This document shows positions 34,688 to 43,186 of a stretch of DNA of 58,790 nucleotides, in pieces. Under the pieces are notes generated by a model. The model made no database searches. It worked only from the letters and a program-made list of their open reading frames with translations, and was not told where the DNA came from. The stretch is from Clostridiales bacterium. Its GTDB lineage: Bacteria > Bacillota > Clostridia > Oscillospirales > CAG-382. The stretch covers positions 1-58,790 of the forward strand of contig SFLA01000007.1 in the NCBI GenBank assembly GCA_004553575.1, read 5' to 3'. Each line of letters begins with the position of its first letter. Within the stretch, counting starts at the first letter, position 1. The translations under genes and the position numbers were made by a program.

Positions 34688-35847
34688 CCTACGAAGAACT
34701 TACCGCGCTTTACGGCTTTGAAATGCCGGGCTACGCACGGGATTATTACGATTCATTTATCGGTGCTTACGACCGGAGCGTTCCGGTACTCTCAAGGGAA
34801 GACGCGGATCTGGTATGCTCCGCCTGCTCGCTGCCGGACGAAGCGCGGTCCGAGCTTATCCGATCCGCTTCCGCAGTCGATTCCGACGACGGTGCCCATA
34901 TCGCGGGTTCATTTCTTGTCCATCTCTGCGTATATGCCCGTCTCCCCTGGCAGAACCGCATTTATTCCGAAAACCTTTTTACCGTTCCCGGATTGTATCC
35001 GGAGCAGGCGAACTGGGTAATAGTAGCCCGCGCGCTCGCCCATACCCTTCGCGACAAAAAGCCTCCGGAAGATCTTAACGCCGAAAACACCGGCTCCTTC
35101 CGCGGCTATACCAAGTCCTGTTATAACAGCCGCGGCTATTGGGGGATTCTCGAATGGAACTGGAATATGCTCGGAGCAGGCGGATGTATGTTCATGTTCG
35201 GGGCGCTCAAATTCGTGCCCGACGAGTTCGGCGGAGACTTCCCGGTAATCACCGACGGCAACAGCTTTGTCGGGCTGGTCGGCGGCGAATACGCCGTAAA
35301 CGCAGAAGGCGAGCTGGTATCGGACGGCGAACCGTCGGTCGGCAGAACCGTTTTTACAGAAGACGACGAAAAATACTACGGCTGTCCCGTCACCCGCGAC
35401 GGGAAGGTCAGCCTCACCCCCGTTTCTTATCCGAAATCGGTCTGGCACGATTCCCTGCGCGAAGGTACACCCGTGCTCAGTATACATATTCCGTCAAAAA
35501 TCGACTATACACCCGATGTTATACGCGAATCCTGCCTAAAGGCAATTGATTTCTACCGCGGCTTTTACCCGGAATTCAAGCCTGCCGCAATATGCGGGTA
35601 TTCGTGGATATTCGCGCCTCAGCTTGCACGTGTACTCCCGTCGGACAGCAATATCCTTTCCGTAAACCGCACGCTGCATATACTCCCCACTACCGCATCC
35701 TACGGTCCCGACTGCCGTTTTATCCGCGAGGGGTCTTCGCTTCAGCAACGCGTCGCCGCCGCAGAAGCCGAGGGAACCCGCTTCCGCTATTCGCTGATGT
35801 TTGTCCCGCTTGACGAGCTGAATTCGCTTTCCGAAAGCCGGGCATAG
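34684..35847 (+). CDS. Acyltransferase-domain protein (NAT_N / GNAT_C type)
   Basis: A 387-residue soluble protein that resembles a Clostridial group described as N-acyltransferase N-terminal domain plus GNAT-like C-terminal domain. The helical N-terminal half is followed by a GNAT-like region: WNMLGAGGCMFMFGALKFVP, GVPVLSIHIPS and the LKAIDFYRGFYPEFKPAAIC segment near the end. The assignment rests on remembered family features and needs a profile search. Its function is unknown; overlap with the phosphoesterase gene and position before a lysoplasmalogenase suggest lipid or acyl-group turnover. Confidence 0.65.
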   Translation: MTYEELTALYGFEMPGYARDYYDSFIGAYDRSVPVLSREDADLVCSACSLPDEARSELIRSASAVDSDDGAHIAGSFLVHLCVYARLPWQNRIYSENLFTVPGLYPEQANWVIVARALAHTLRDKKPPEDLNAENTGSFRGYTKSCYNSRGYWGILEWNWNMLGAGGCMFMFGALKFVPDEFGGDFPVITDGNSFVGLVGGEYAVNAEGELVSDGEPSVGRTVFTEDDEKYYGCPVTRDGKVSLTPVSYPKSVWHDSLREGTPVLSIHIPSKIDYTPDVIRESCLKAIDFYRGFYPEFKPAAICGYSWIFAPQLARVLPSDSNILSVNRTLHILPTTASYGPDCRFIREGSSLQQRVAAAEAEGTRFRYSLMFVPLDELNSLSESRA

Positions 35848-35869
35848 CAACACACGGAGGTATTGCGAA

Positions 35870-36589
35870 ATGTTCGCAGCCGTATCGGTTTTCGTATCGC
35901 TTATCGCCACTCTCATCTATCAGAGCGGTTTTTCGCTTTCCTGCTTTTCAAACGGATATATCGCCGGAAAAATGACCGCCTCCGCCGTATTTCTCGTCGT
36001 CGGAATCGTTGCGTTTTTCGTTACAAAAAAGAAGAAATATGCCCTTCCCGTGCTCACCGGTCTGTTTCTGGGCTTTGCCGGCGACCTTCTGCTTGCAATG
36101 TCTATCGGCGGCAATCAGACCCTGTTCCTTGTCGGAATGGGTGCCTTCTTTGTAAACCACATATCTTTTCTGGCCGCTCTGTATCTTACGGACCGGTTCC
36201 GTATCCGCGACGCGGTTGTCGGCGGAGCGGTGCTCGCCTTTCTGGCGGCAATGCTGGTATTCGGGAAAGCGGATGTCGGCGGGATGGCGGTGCCCGTCTG
36301 TCTGTATATGATCTCGCTGTCAGCGCTCGTCGGGAAGGCGATATCGGTTTTTTCGCTGCGGAAGCTCGGTCCGACCTGCTCCGTTCTGATGATACTCGGA
36401 ATTCTGCTGTTTGCCGTATCGGATATTCTTCTGTGCATGAGTATGTTTATGAATGTTTCCGCCGCAGTTACGGCAATAATACCGGGCGCCGTTTATCGGT
36501 TTTCTCCCGATAAGGCTATGGATATCTTTAACGCCGTGTTCTATTTTACCGGGCAGACTCTTATCGCGTGCAGCATCAGATACCGTTGA
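35870..36589 (+). CDS. YhhN-family lysoplasmalogenase
   Basis: A 239-residue membrane protein with about eight helices. The family signatures are GLFLGFAGDLLLAMS in helix 3 and LFAVSDILLCM near helix 6, each carrying the conserved Asp, then FYFTGQTLIACSI at the end. YhhN/TMEM86-type enzymes cleave the vinyl-ether bond of lysoplasmalogens; plasmalogens are common in anaerobic Clostridia. Ribosome site CGGAGG. Third gene of the phosphoesterase operon, 22 bases after the acyltransferase. Confidence 0.85.
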   Translation: MFAAVSVFVSLIATLIYQSGFSLSCFSNGYIAGKMTASAVFLVVGIVAFFVTKKKKYALPVLTGLFLGFAGDLLLAMSIGGNQTLFLVGMGAFFVNHISFLAALYLTDRFRIRDAVVGGAVLAFLAAMLVFGKADVGGMAVPVCLYMISLSALVGKAISVFSLRKLGPTCSVLMILGILLFAVSDILLCMSMFMNVSAAVTAIIPGAVYRFSPDKAMDIFNAVFYFTGQTLIACSIRYR

Positions 36590-36610
36590 CACGCCGCATA
36601 TCCTGCAAAA

Positions 36611-36634
36611 AATCCCCTCCGAGCGGAGGGGATT
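36611..36634 (+). terminator. Terminator after lysoplasmalogenase gene
   Basis: Ten-base arms AATCCCCTCC (36611-36620) and the complement (36625-36634), with an A run before and a T/A run after. Confidence 0.8.
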
Positions 36635-36675
36635 ATATTATTACGGGATCCGTATACACACAATTACCGCAATAA

Positions 36676-36700
36676 AAAAGACCGGGAAACCGGCCTTTTT
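36676..36700. terminator. Second hairpin, terminator of leftward prfB transcript
   Basis: CCGG-GAAA-CCGG core extended by AAAG/CTTT arms with one mismatch; A-rich on one side and T5 on the other, so usable in both directions. It lies just after the 36711-37043 gene. Confidence 0.7.
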
Positions 36701-36710
36701 AAGTTACTGG

Positions 36711-37043
36711 TTATTCGGCAGAGCCTTCCGCAGGAGCTTCGTCATTCTCTGCGGTCTCCTCAGCGGAGTCGCCCTCGAAGGTGCAAAGAATGTCGTCCTC
36801 ACACACGTCAAAATCTTCAAAATCGTCGTCAGTCTCGTCGGTATCGCAGAAGCAGCTTGAGAGCTTCCTGTGAACGCCGTCGGAAAGCAGGAAATAGGTT
36901 CCCGCAGCAATGCCGAACACAGACACTAAGCCGAACGCCTTTGCAAGACCCTTGTTCCTGTTCCAGAAAATGATGCTGAGCAGGAAGCATCCGACCGCTT
37001 GCGCGACGAACGCGATCCCGAACACCTGTTTCTTGTTTTTCAT
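36711..37043 (-). CDS. Small membrane protein with acidic Cys-containing tail
   Basis: Not recognised. 110 residues: basic start, two hydrophobic segments (about 8-27 and 33-53) and a cytoplasmic tail that is very acidic (D/E-rich from 68) with four cysteines (64, 66, 81, 87) that could bind a metal. The start at 37043 follows GGAGG; a longer frame reaching into prfB has no ribosome site. It follows prfB by 22 bases on the same strand. Confidence 0.65.
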   Translation of the reverse strand: MKNKKQVFGIAFVAQAVGCFLLSIIFWNRNKGLAKAFGLVSVFGIAAGTYFLLSDGVHRKLSSCFCDTDETDDDFEDFDVCEDDILCTFEGDSAEETAENDEAPAEGSAE

Positions 37044-37065
37044 TCTTGACCTCCGTAATGTAATG

Positions 37066-38175
37066 TTATTGTTGACATTTGAATTTAAGATATGCGTTAA
37101 TGAACCCGTCAATCTCACCGTCCATAACGGCAGTGATGTTTCCGGTTTCGTAACCGGTTCTGAGATCCTTTACCAGAGTGTACGGCATGAACACATACGA
37201 ACGTATCTGGCTTCCCCACTCTATATTCATCTTTGCGCCGACTATATCCTCGACCTTGTCCAGATGCTCGCGCTCCTTTATTTCGAGCAGCTTACTCTTC
37301 AGCATGCGCATTGCTGTTTCGCGGTTCTGAACCTGACTGCGCTCGGTCTGACAGCCGACCACGATCCCCGTGGGGATATGGGTTATGCGTATTGCAGAAT
37401 CGGTCTTGTTGATATGCTGACCGCCGGCTCCGGAAGCGCGGTGAGCATCGACCTTTATGTCCTCGTCTTTTATCTCGATTTTTATCTCATCGTTGAACTC
37501 GGGCATTACCTCGACCGAAGCGAAGGAGGTATGACGCCTTCCGGACGAATCGAACGGAGACACTCTCACAAGGCGATGCACGCCGGATTCGCTTTTAAGA
37601 TAGCCGTACGCATTCACTCCGGAAACGAGAATGGACACGCTCTTTATACCCGCCTCGTCACCGTCGAGATAATCGAGCACCTTTACCTTGAACCTGCTGC
37701 GCTCCGCATAGCGGCAGTACATGCGGTAAAGCATCTGCGCCCAGTCCTGCGCCTCGGTTCCGCCCGCTCCGGGGTGGATGGAAAGAATGGCGTTGTTTCC
37801 GTCGTACTCGCCGGAAAGCAATACGTCTATCTTCTGCTTCTCGTATTCCGCGCTTACCGCGGCAAGCTCCGAAAGGATATCTTCCGCCATATCGGCGTCG
37901 TCCTCGTCGGCAGCCATATCGAAAAGCTGCGAAACATTATCGTACGATTCTTCTAGTGAAAGATAGCGGTCGAGCAGTCCCTTGCGCTGCTTGAGATTGC
38001 GAAGCACCGCCTGAGATTTCTCTGCGTCCGACCAAAAGCCCGGAGCGTTTACCTGCTCCTCTAAGCTTTTGACTTCTTCTTTGAGCTCCTCCGCCTTAAT
38101 GGATGCGCCGAGCTCGCGTATTCCTGCGCCGAGCTCGCGCAGGGTCGGTTTTGATTGTTCAAGCTGGATAAGCAC
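37066..38175 (-). CDS. prfB: Peptide chain release factor 2
   Basis: A 369-residue class-I release factor that reads UAA and UGA. The stop-codon tripeptide SPF is at 206-208 and the catalytic GGQ at 251-253. The N-terminal region where most bacteria carry the autoregulatory +1 frameshift (CUU UGA) is open in one frame, so the standard switch is absent. The start is GTG at 38175, nine bases after GGGG. A nearer-consensus ATG at 38179 begins a six-codon frame in another phase that ends in UGA and overlaps this start. Confidence 0.95.
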   Translation of the reverse strand: MLIQLEQSKPTLRELGAGIRELGASIKAEELKEEVKSLEEQVNAPGFWSDAEKSQAVLRNLKQRKGLLDRYLSLEESYDNVSQLFDMAADEDDADMAEDILSELAAVSAEYEKQKIDVLLSGEYDGNNAILSIHPGAGGTEAQDWAQMLYRMYCRYAERSRFKVKVLDYLDGDEAGIKSVSILVSGVNAYGYLKSESGVHRLVRVSPFDSSGRRHTSFASVEVMPEFNDEIKIEIKDEDIKVDAHRASGAGGQHINKTDSAIRITHIPTGIVVGCQTERSQVQNRETAMRMLKSKLLEIKEREHLDKVEDIVGAKMNIEWGSQIRSYVFMPYTLVKDLRTGYETGNITAVMDGEIDGFINAYLKFKCQQ

Positions 38176-38179
38176 TCAT
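38159..38179 (-). other. Six-codon micro-ORF overlapping the prfB start, ending in UGA
   Basis: ATG at 38179 reads M-S-A-Y-P-A then TGA (38161-38159). It overlaps the prfB GTG in a different frame. The GGGG ribosome site suits both starts (spacing five and nine). The stop is UGA, which only RF2 reads, so it could sense RF2 level. That role is inferred. Confidence 0.4.
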
Positions 38180-38205
38180 TCTGACCCCTTTTGTTTTCTG
38201 TTACT

Positions 38206-38234
38206 ATTATAGCCCATTTGCCCGAAAATGTCAA
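38206..38234 (-). promoter_or_regulatory. Consensus sigma-A promoter of prfB
   Basis: Leftward TTGACA (38234-38229), 17-base spacer, TATAAT (38211-38206): a perfect match to the housekeeping consensus. Confidence 0.9.
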
Positions 38235-38294
38235 TATACTCCGTTATATTGCCCGCTCAACCGAAAAAACGGATGTCAGCGGCAATAACCGCAT

Positions 38295-38324
38295 TAAAAA
38301 ACACACGCCGCGAAAAGCGGCGTG
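38295..38324 (-). terminator. Terminator of RNase P RNA
   Basis: Perfect eight-base stem (38304-38311 with 38317-38324) around GAAAA, followed on the minus strand by a T6 run. Confidence 0.85.
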
Positions 38325-38325
38325 G

Positions 38326-38686
38326 TCGCAACCGTCTCTGTAAGCCGGGTTCTGTCGTGAACAATCATCTGTCTCGAACGCACGTTGCCGTGCGCCTCAT
38401 GCCACCCCGTTGGGCTGCCGAGCAGACATTAACGCCCGGTGGGGTGTTGCTTCGGATAGGGTTTACATGGCTGCGACGTCTCCGCCGCACCGGTGAGCTC
38501 TTACCTCGCCTTTCCATCCTTGCCTGCCTGCGGGAATACCCGAAAATGCAGGCGGTTTATTTCTGTTGCACTTGCCCGGGAGTCGCCTCCGGCGGATGTT
38601 ATCCGTTATCCTGCTCTGTGAAGCCCGGACTTTCCTCACGGCAAGACCTCTCGGTATGTTGCCGCGCGATTGCTCAAAACGGTTGC
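38326..38686 (-). ncRNA. rnpB: RNase P RNA component
   Basis: The leftward strand encodes the catalytic RNA that trims tRNA 5' ends. Landmarks: GAGGAAAGTCCGGGCTTC near the 5' end and CAGAACCCGGCTTACAGA near the 3' end, the universally conserved P4 strands. P1 is formed by GCAACCGT (38686-38679) and ACGGTTGC (38335-38328), which fixes both ends within a few bases. About 360 nucleotides. It has its own promoter and terminator and sits between prfB and murD. Confidence 0.95.
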
Positions 38687-38691
38687 AAACA

Positions 38692-38720
38692 ATACTATCA
38701 CAGAAAATATATTTTGTCAA
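38692..38720 (-). promoter_or_regulatory. Promoter of rnpB
   Basis: Leftward TTGACA (38720-38715), 17-base spacer, TAGTAT (38697-38692); transcription should start at the first bases of P1. Confidence 0.8.
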
Positions 38721-38724
38721 ACGG

Positions 38725-38753
38725 TTGCATAAAAAACAAAACTGATATATAAT
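38725..38753 (+). promoter_or_regulatory. Promoter of the murD-M42 operon
   Basis: TTGCAT (38725-38730), 17-base spacer, TATAAT (38748-38753), 27 bases before murD and back to back with the rnpB promoter. Confidence 0.7.
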
Positions 38754-38780
38754 GAAAATATTGACAACGGGGTGAGTTTT

Positions 38781-40133
38781 ATGCTTAACGAATATACTTC
38801 GCGGTACCGCGGACGCAAGGTCGGGTTTGTCGGTGTCGGGATAAGCAATATTCCGATAATCAAGGCGTTCTGCGCGGCCGGAGCCGAGGTAAAGGTGCGC
38901 GACGCCAAGCCGCGCGAAAAAATATACGGTATAGAAAAGCTCGACGGGATTAAAGCCGTCTTTTATACGGGCCCTGACTATCTTGACGGGATAGACGAGG
39001 AGCTGTTGTTCCTCGCACCGGCAATCCGTCCCGATAAACCCGAGCTTGCCGCCGCAAAAGCGCGCGGCACCGTGCTGACGACCGAGCTTAACGAATTCCT
39101 CGCGCTGTGTCCCTGCCGCACGGTAGGCGTAACCGGGAGCGACGGAAAAACCACCACCACAACGCTTATCGCAAAAATACTTGCCGCGGGCGGACACACG
39201 GTTCATCTGGGCGGCAACATAGGTGTGAATCTGTTCGAGACGATCGATAATATAAAAAAAGACGATTACGCAGTAATCGAGTTTTCGAGCTTCCAGCTTA
39301 TGAAGATGACCAGGTCTCCGGATATTGCCGTTATAACCAATCTGTCCCCGAATCATCTTGACTGGCATACGGATATGACCGAATATCTGGAGGCAAAGAA
39401 AAACATATACCGTTTTAATCCGGAATGCCGGCTTATAACCAATATCGATAACGCCGCCACCGCCGCAATCGCCGCGGAAAGGCAGGCGGTACCCGTGTCG
39501 TGCACGCGGTTTACGGATACCGGCGCCTGCTTTTATGACGGTTGGATATACCGGAACGGCAGGAAGGTCGTGCCTGACAAAGATATAATTCTCCCCGGCA
39601 TACATAACCGGTATAACTACTGCTGCGCCGCCGCCGCAACCGAGGGATTGGCTTCCGACACGGCAGTAGCTTCGGTCGCCCGGTCCTTCCGCGGAGTAGA
39701 GCACCGCTGCGAGCTGGTACGTACCGTAAACGGCGTAAAGTATTACAATTCGTCCATAGATTCCAGTCCCACCAGAACGGCGGCTGCCTGCAACGCCTTC
39801 CCCGGTAAGGTCATAATCATTGCCGGGGGCTACGATAAGCATATACCTCTCGAACCGCTCGGCGATACGTTCTGCCGCAAGGTATCCTCATGCGTGCTCA
39901 TGGGTGATACCGCAGATAAAATCGAAAAGGTACTTGCCGACGCGGGCTACCGCGGCAGGATAAAGCGCGCCGACAGCATGGAGGAGGCAGTGTCCGCCGC
40001 CGCCGGAATGGCGGTCCCCGGCGACACCGTACTGCTTTCGCCGGCAGCCGCAAGCTTCGATAAATTCAGAAACTTCGAGGAGCGCGGAAACGTATTCAAG
40101 GAATGCGTAAACCGGCTTCCCGAACGGAGGTAA
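38781..40133 (+). CDS. murD: UDP-N-acetylmuramoylalanine-D-glutamate ligase
   Basis: A 450-residue cytoplasmic Mur ligase that adds D-glutamate to UDP-MurNAc-L-Ala with ATP. The N-terminal Rossmann motif is GFVGVGISN, the ATP loop GVTGSDGKTTTT (116-127), followed by NLSPNHLDWH and the C-terminal GGYDKHIP and LSPAAASFDKF segments. ATG at 38781 follows GGGGTGA; a GTG three codons earlier overlaps the ribosome site. It is first in an operon with three M42 peptidases, not in a usual mur cluster. Confidence 0.96.
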   Translation: MLNEYTSRYRGRKVGFVGVGISNIPIIKAFCAAGAEVKVRDAKPREKIYGIEKLDGIKAVFYTGPDYLDGIDEELLFLAPAIRPDKPELAAAKARGTVLTTELNEFLALCPCRTVGVTGSDGKTTTTTLIAKILAAGGHTVHLGGNIGVNLFETIDNIKKDDYAVIEFSSFQLMKMTRSPDIAVITNLSPNHLDWHTDMTEYLEAKKNIYRFNPECRLITNIDNAATAAIAAERQAVPVSCTRFTDTGACFYDGWIYRNGRKVVPDKDIILPGIHNRYNYCCAAAATEGLASDTAVASVARSFRGVEHRCELVRTVNGVKYYNSSIDSSPTRTAAACNAFPGKVIIIAGGYDKHIPLEPLGDTFCRKVSSCVLMGDTADKIEKVLADAGYRGRIKRADSMEEAVSAAAGMAVPGDTVLLSPAAASFDKFRNFEERGNVFKECVNRLPERR

Positions 40134-40135
40134 AC

Positions 40136-41185
40136 ATGAAAGATCTGTACAATCTCGCCTGCTCGCTCACGGCGCTTCCGAGCGTATCGGGCTTTGAGGA
40201 AATGGCGTTTCCCGGGCTCGAAAAAATCTGTGAGGGCAGATTCGACGAGATAAAAACCCTGCCGACAGGCAGTTTTATCGGTATAAAAAGATGCGGCAAA
40301 GCCAACGCCGAAAGACTGCTGCTCGACGCGCATCTCGACCAGATCGGCTTCGTCGTCAGCGGCTACGCCGGAGAAGGCTTTCTTAAGGTAGCGGCGGTCG
40401 GTGGGATAGATACCCGCGTTCTGTGCGCCAACGAGGTGTGGATTTATGCCGACGGAGGAAAAATACCCGGCGTGTTCTCGTCGGTGCCGCCGCACCTTCG
40501 CGGTTCGGGAGATTCAAAAAAGCCGATCAAGCTTGAGGATCTGTGCGTCAGCACCTATCTCGAAGAGGACGAGCTTAAAGAAAAAGTGCGTATTGGAACT
40601 CCGGTCGGCTTCAAATGCACGCCGGAGCTGCTCGCAAACGATCGCATGGCTTCCGTCCAGCTCGACGATAAGATATGCATTGCGACAATACTCCGGGCGA
40701 TCGACCTTATAAAGGACGAGCACTTGGCATGCGACATATACGCGCTTTTTGCCGGTGGTGAGGAAATAGGCTATAAGGGCGCCGTCACCGGCGGCTGGGA
40801 TATTGACCCGCATTACGCAATAGCGTTGGATGTCGGAGGCGAGGCGGGACCCGATTCGCCTGCCTGGCGTCAGGATTGCCGTATCGGAGACGGCGGTATA
40901 ATATCCTATTCGGCAACTCTCGACCGTGCCTTTACCAAACGGATAATCGGCGAAGCCGAGAAAAACGGAATAAAATATCAGCTTATAGGCGAGCCTACCC
41001 GTACGGGCACCGATTCGATGGTGCTTGCCACCGTGCGCGAAGGCGTAACCGCCGCACTTATCTCAATACCACTTCGCAACATGCACACCTACACGGAGGT
41101 CATTTCGCTGCGCGATGTCGAGGAGACGGCAAAGCTGCTCGCCGCTGTAATAAAGTCTCTCGGAAAGGATGACGTAAATGTTTGA
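40136..41185 (+). CDS. M42-family metalloaminopeptidase, copy 1
   Basis: A 349-residue co-catalytic metallopeptidase of the M42 (PepA/FrvX, TET) family. The ligands are visible: DAHLDQIGF (His), QLDDKICIA (bridging Asp), GGEEIGYKG (catalytic Glu and ligand), ALDVGGEA (Asp) and NMHTYTE (His near the C-terminus). These enzymes form large tetrahedral shells and trim peptides in the cytoplasm. The start follows CGGAGG two bases after the murD stop. Overlaps copy 2 by eight bases. Confidence 0.93.
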   Translation: MKDLYNLACSLTALPSVSGFEEMAFPGLEKICEGRFDEIKTLPTGSFIGIKRCGKANAERLLLDAHLDQIGFVVSGYAGEGFLKVAAVGGIDTRVLCANEVWIYADGGKIPGVFSSVPPHLRGSGDSKKPIKLEDLCVSTYLEEDELKEKVRIGTPVGFKCTPELLANDRMASVQLDDKICIATILRAIDLIKDEHLACDIYALFAGGEEIGYKGAVTGGWDIDPHYAIALDVGGEAGPDSPAWRQDCRIGDGGIISYSATLDRAFTKRIIGEAEKNGIKYQLIGEPTRTGTDSMVLATVREGVTAALISIPLRNMHTYTEVISLRDVEETAKLLAAVIKSLGKDDVNV

Positions 41186-42191
41186 TCGGCTTGAAAGATA
41201 TTGCTCCGCCTTCGGACCTTCCGGCTGCGAAGACGAGATCCGCCGGATGATTATCGAAGATATAGACGGACACTGCGATTACCGGACAGACCGCACCGGC
41301 AACCTGCTCTGCTTCAAGAGCGGCAGAAAGCCGAGAGCAAACCGCCTGCTTGTTTCGGCGCATATGGACGAAGTCGGTCTGATGATCGACTATATCACTC
41401 CCGAAGGAATGCTTCACTTCGGCACCGTCGGAGGTATTGAGTCAAAGGACCTTTGCGGAAAATATGTTGTTATCGGCGACAAACGCATTCCCGGCGTTAT
41501 AGGCTCGAAGGCCATACACCACCAGAAGCCGGAGGAGCGCGGGATATGTCCTCCGGTTGAAGAGCTTTACATAGACATAGGCGCCGACAGCAAACAGGAC
41601 GCAATGCGGTTTGTCGGAATCGGAGACTGCGCGGTGTTCCGCCCCAATTATCTCGAAAGCGGAGCCTTCGTGATGTCAAAAGCGCTTGACGACAGGTTCG
41701 GCTGTGCCGCTCTGGTGGATATTATTCGCGGAGAGATCGAATACGACACTTATTTCGCGTTTGTTATATGCGAGGAGGTCGGCTGCCGCGGTGCTCAGAC
41801 GGCAGCTTACAGTCTGAACGCCGACTACTGTATAGTCTGCGAGGCGACCACCGCAGCAGAGGAGGGCGTCACACCCGAACACCTTTCCCCCTGCTCACTC
41901 AACAAGGGCGCGGTCATATCCGCTGTGGACGGCGGAACGATATACGACCGCGAGCTGTTCGATATAGCCGTCGAGACCGCCAAAGCGAAAAAGATACCGT
42001 ATCAGATAAAAAAGATCATTGCCGGCGGAAACGACTCCCGCTCGTACCAGCAAACGGCGACCGGGGCTAAGGTGGCTGCGATATCATCCCCCTCGAGATA
42101 TATCCACTCCCCTTCCGGCGTATGCCGCAAATCCGATCTTATCGCCGTGCGCGATCTTATTGCCGCAATGATCGAAAGGAGCTACGACTGA
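41178..42191 (+). CDS. M42-family metalloaminopeptidase, copy 2
   Basis: A 337-residue paralogue of the flanking M42 genes. Motifs: SAHMDEVGLM (His), ALDDRFGCA (Asp), CEEVGCRGAQ (Glu) and RYIHSPSGV (His). Where copies 1 and 3 have the metal-ligand Asp (ALDV) it reads VCEATTAAE, with Glu in that place; this occurs in one M42 subgroup and may alter metal choice or specificity. Ribosome site AAAGGA lies within copy 1. Overlaps copy 3 by one base (TGATG). Confidence 0.93.
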   Translation: MFDRLERYCSAFGPSGCEDEIRRMIIEDIDGHCDYRTDRTGNLLCFKSGRKPRANRLLVSAHMDEVGLMIDYITPEGMLHFGTVGGIESKDLCGKYVVIGDKRIPGVIGSKAIHHQKPEERGICPPVEELYIDIGADSKQDAMRFVGIGDCAVFRPNYLESGAFVMSKALDDRFGCAALVDIIRGEIEYDTYFAFVICEEVGCRGAQTAAYSLNADYCIVCEATTAAEEGVTPEHLSPCSLNKGAVISAVDGGTIYDRELFDIAVETAKAKKIPYQIKKIIAGGNDSRSYQQTATGAKVAAISSPSRYIHSPSGVCRKSDLIAVRDLIAAMIERSYD

Positions 42192-43186
42192 TGTATTCAA
42201 CGATAAAAAGATATATATCCGCATTTTCCGTATCCGGCTGTGAAAGGCACCTTGCCGAAATAATCGAGCGCGATATTGCACCATATACCGACAGCATTGA
42301 ATACGACGCAATGGGCAACCTTATCGCCTTCAAGAAGGGCGTTGACAGCTCAAAAAGGCTTATGATCGCTTCTCATATGGACGAGATCGGCTTTATGGTC
42401 ACCTTCATAGAGGAAAGCGGACTCATTCGTGTCGGCAATATCGGAGGTATTAACGCTGTAGCCTCATCATTCAGCAGCGTCGTTTTCGAAAACGGCGTTA
42501 CGGGTGTGATAGTGCTGGATCTCGGAACAAAAAAAGAAGACATATCCGTAAAATCGATGATCGTGGATATCGGAGCAAAATCACGCGCACAGGCAGAAAA
42601 GAAGGTGCATATCGGTGATTTCTGCGCCGTAAAACAGGATATAACCCGGCTTATGAACGGACGCATTGCCGCTAAGGCGTTCGACGACAGAATCGCCTGT
42701 GCGGTAACCGTCGAAGCCGCAAAGATCACCCGCAGGTTCGCGTACGACACTTATTTCGTCTTCACCGTACAGGAGGAAGTAGGCTGCCGCGGAAGCAAGC
42801 CCGCCGCATTCGGAATTGCTCCGGATTACGGTATCGCGCTCGACGTCACCAACACCGGAGACATGATCGGAGGGCCCAAGATGTCCGTCAAGCTCGGCGA
42901 AGGCGCCGCCATAAAGATAAAGGACAGCTCGGTAATCTGCTCAAAAAAGGTTGTCGACGCAATGACCCGCACCGCTCAGGAACGCAAGATTGCATATCAG
43001 TACGAGGTGCTGACCGCAGGCGGAACCGACACCTCGTCGATGCAGACAGCCTGCTCCGGCGCATACACCGGATGTATTTCCATACCCACCAGATATATTC
43101 ATACCCCGGTCGAAACCGTGGATTCCTCCGACCTCGAAGCCTGCCGCGACCTGCTCGCCGCTCTTATAGAAGAAGGTATTGAATAA
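42191..43186 (+). CDS. M42-family metalloaminopeptidase, copy 3
   Basis: A 331-residue M42 peptidase. Motifs: ASHMDEIGFMV (His), AFDDRIACA (Asp; Phe in place of Leu), QEEVGCRGSK (Glu), ALDVTNTGD (Asp) and TRYIHTPVE (His). The start shares its A with the stop of copy 2, and a GAAAGGAG site lies before it; the longer upstream frame is overlap with copy 2. The stop is shared with the next gene (TAATG). Copies 2 and 3 look closer to each other than to copy 1. Confidence 0.93.
   Translation: MYSTIKRYISAFSVSGCERHLAEIIERDIAPYTDSIEYDAMGNLIAFKKGVDSSKRLMIASHMDEIGFMVTFIEESGLIRVGNIGGINAVASSFSSVVFENGVTGVIVLDLGTKKEDISVKSMIVDIGAKSRAQAEKKVHIGDFCAVKQDITRLMNGRIAAKAFDDRIACAVTVEAAKITRRFAYDTYFVFTVQEEVGCRGSKPAAFGIAPDYGIALDVTNTGDMIGGPKMSVKLGEGAAIKIKDSSVICSKKVVDAMTRTAQERKIAYQYEVLTAGGTDTSSMQTACSGAYTGCISIPTRYIHTPVETVDSSDLEACRDLLAALIEEGIE

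Noticed and set aside
35863..36513. 216-codon frame overlapping the lysoplasmalogenase gene in another phase
   Set aside because: Arg/Ser-rich shadow; the YhhN frame has membrane helices, motifs and a good ribosome site.
37066..38175. Classical programmed +1 frameshift in prfB
   Set aside because: The usual site (SD-like AGGGGG followed by CTT TGA C) is absent, and the reading frame is continuous from the GTG start.
38228..38752. 174-codon rightward frame over the RNase P RNA
   Set aside because: It is the antisense of rnpB, which has conserved P4 strands, promoter and terminator.
38463..39842. 459-codon leftward frame opposite murD and into rnpB
   Set aside because: Antisense to murD and to structural RNA; no ribosome site.
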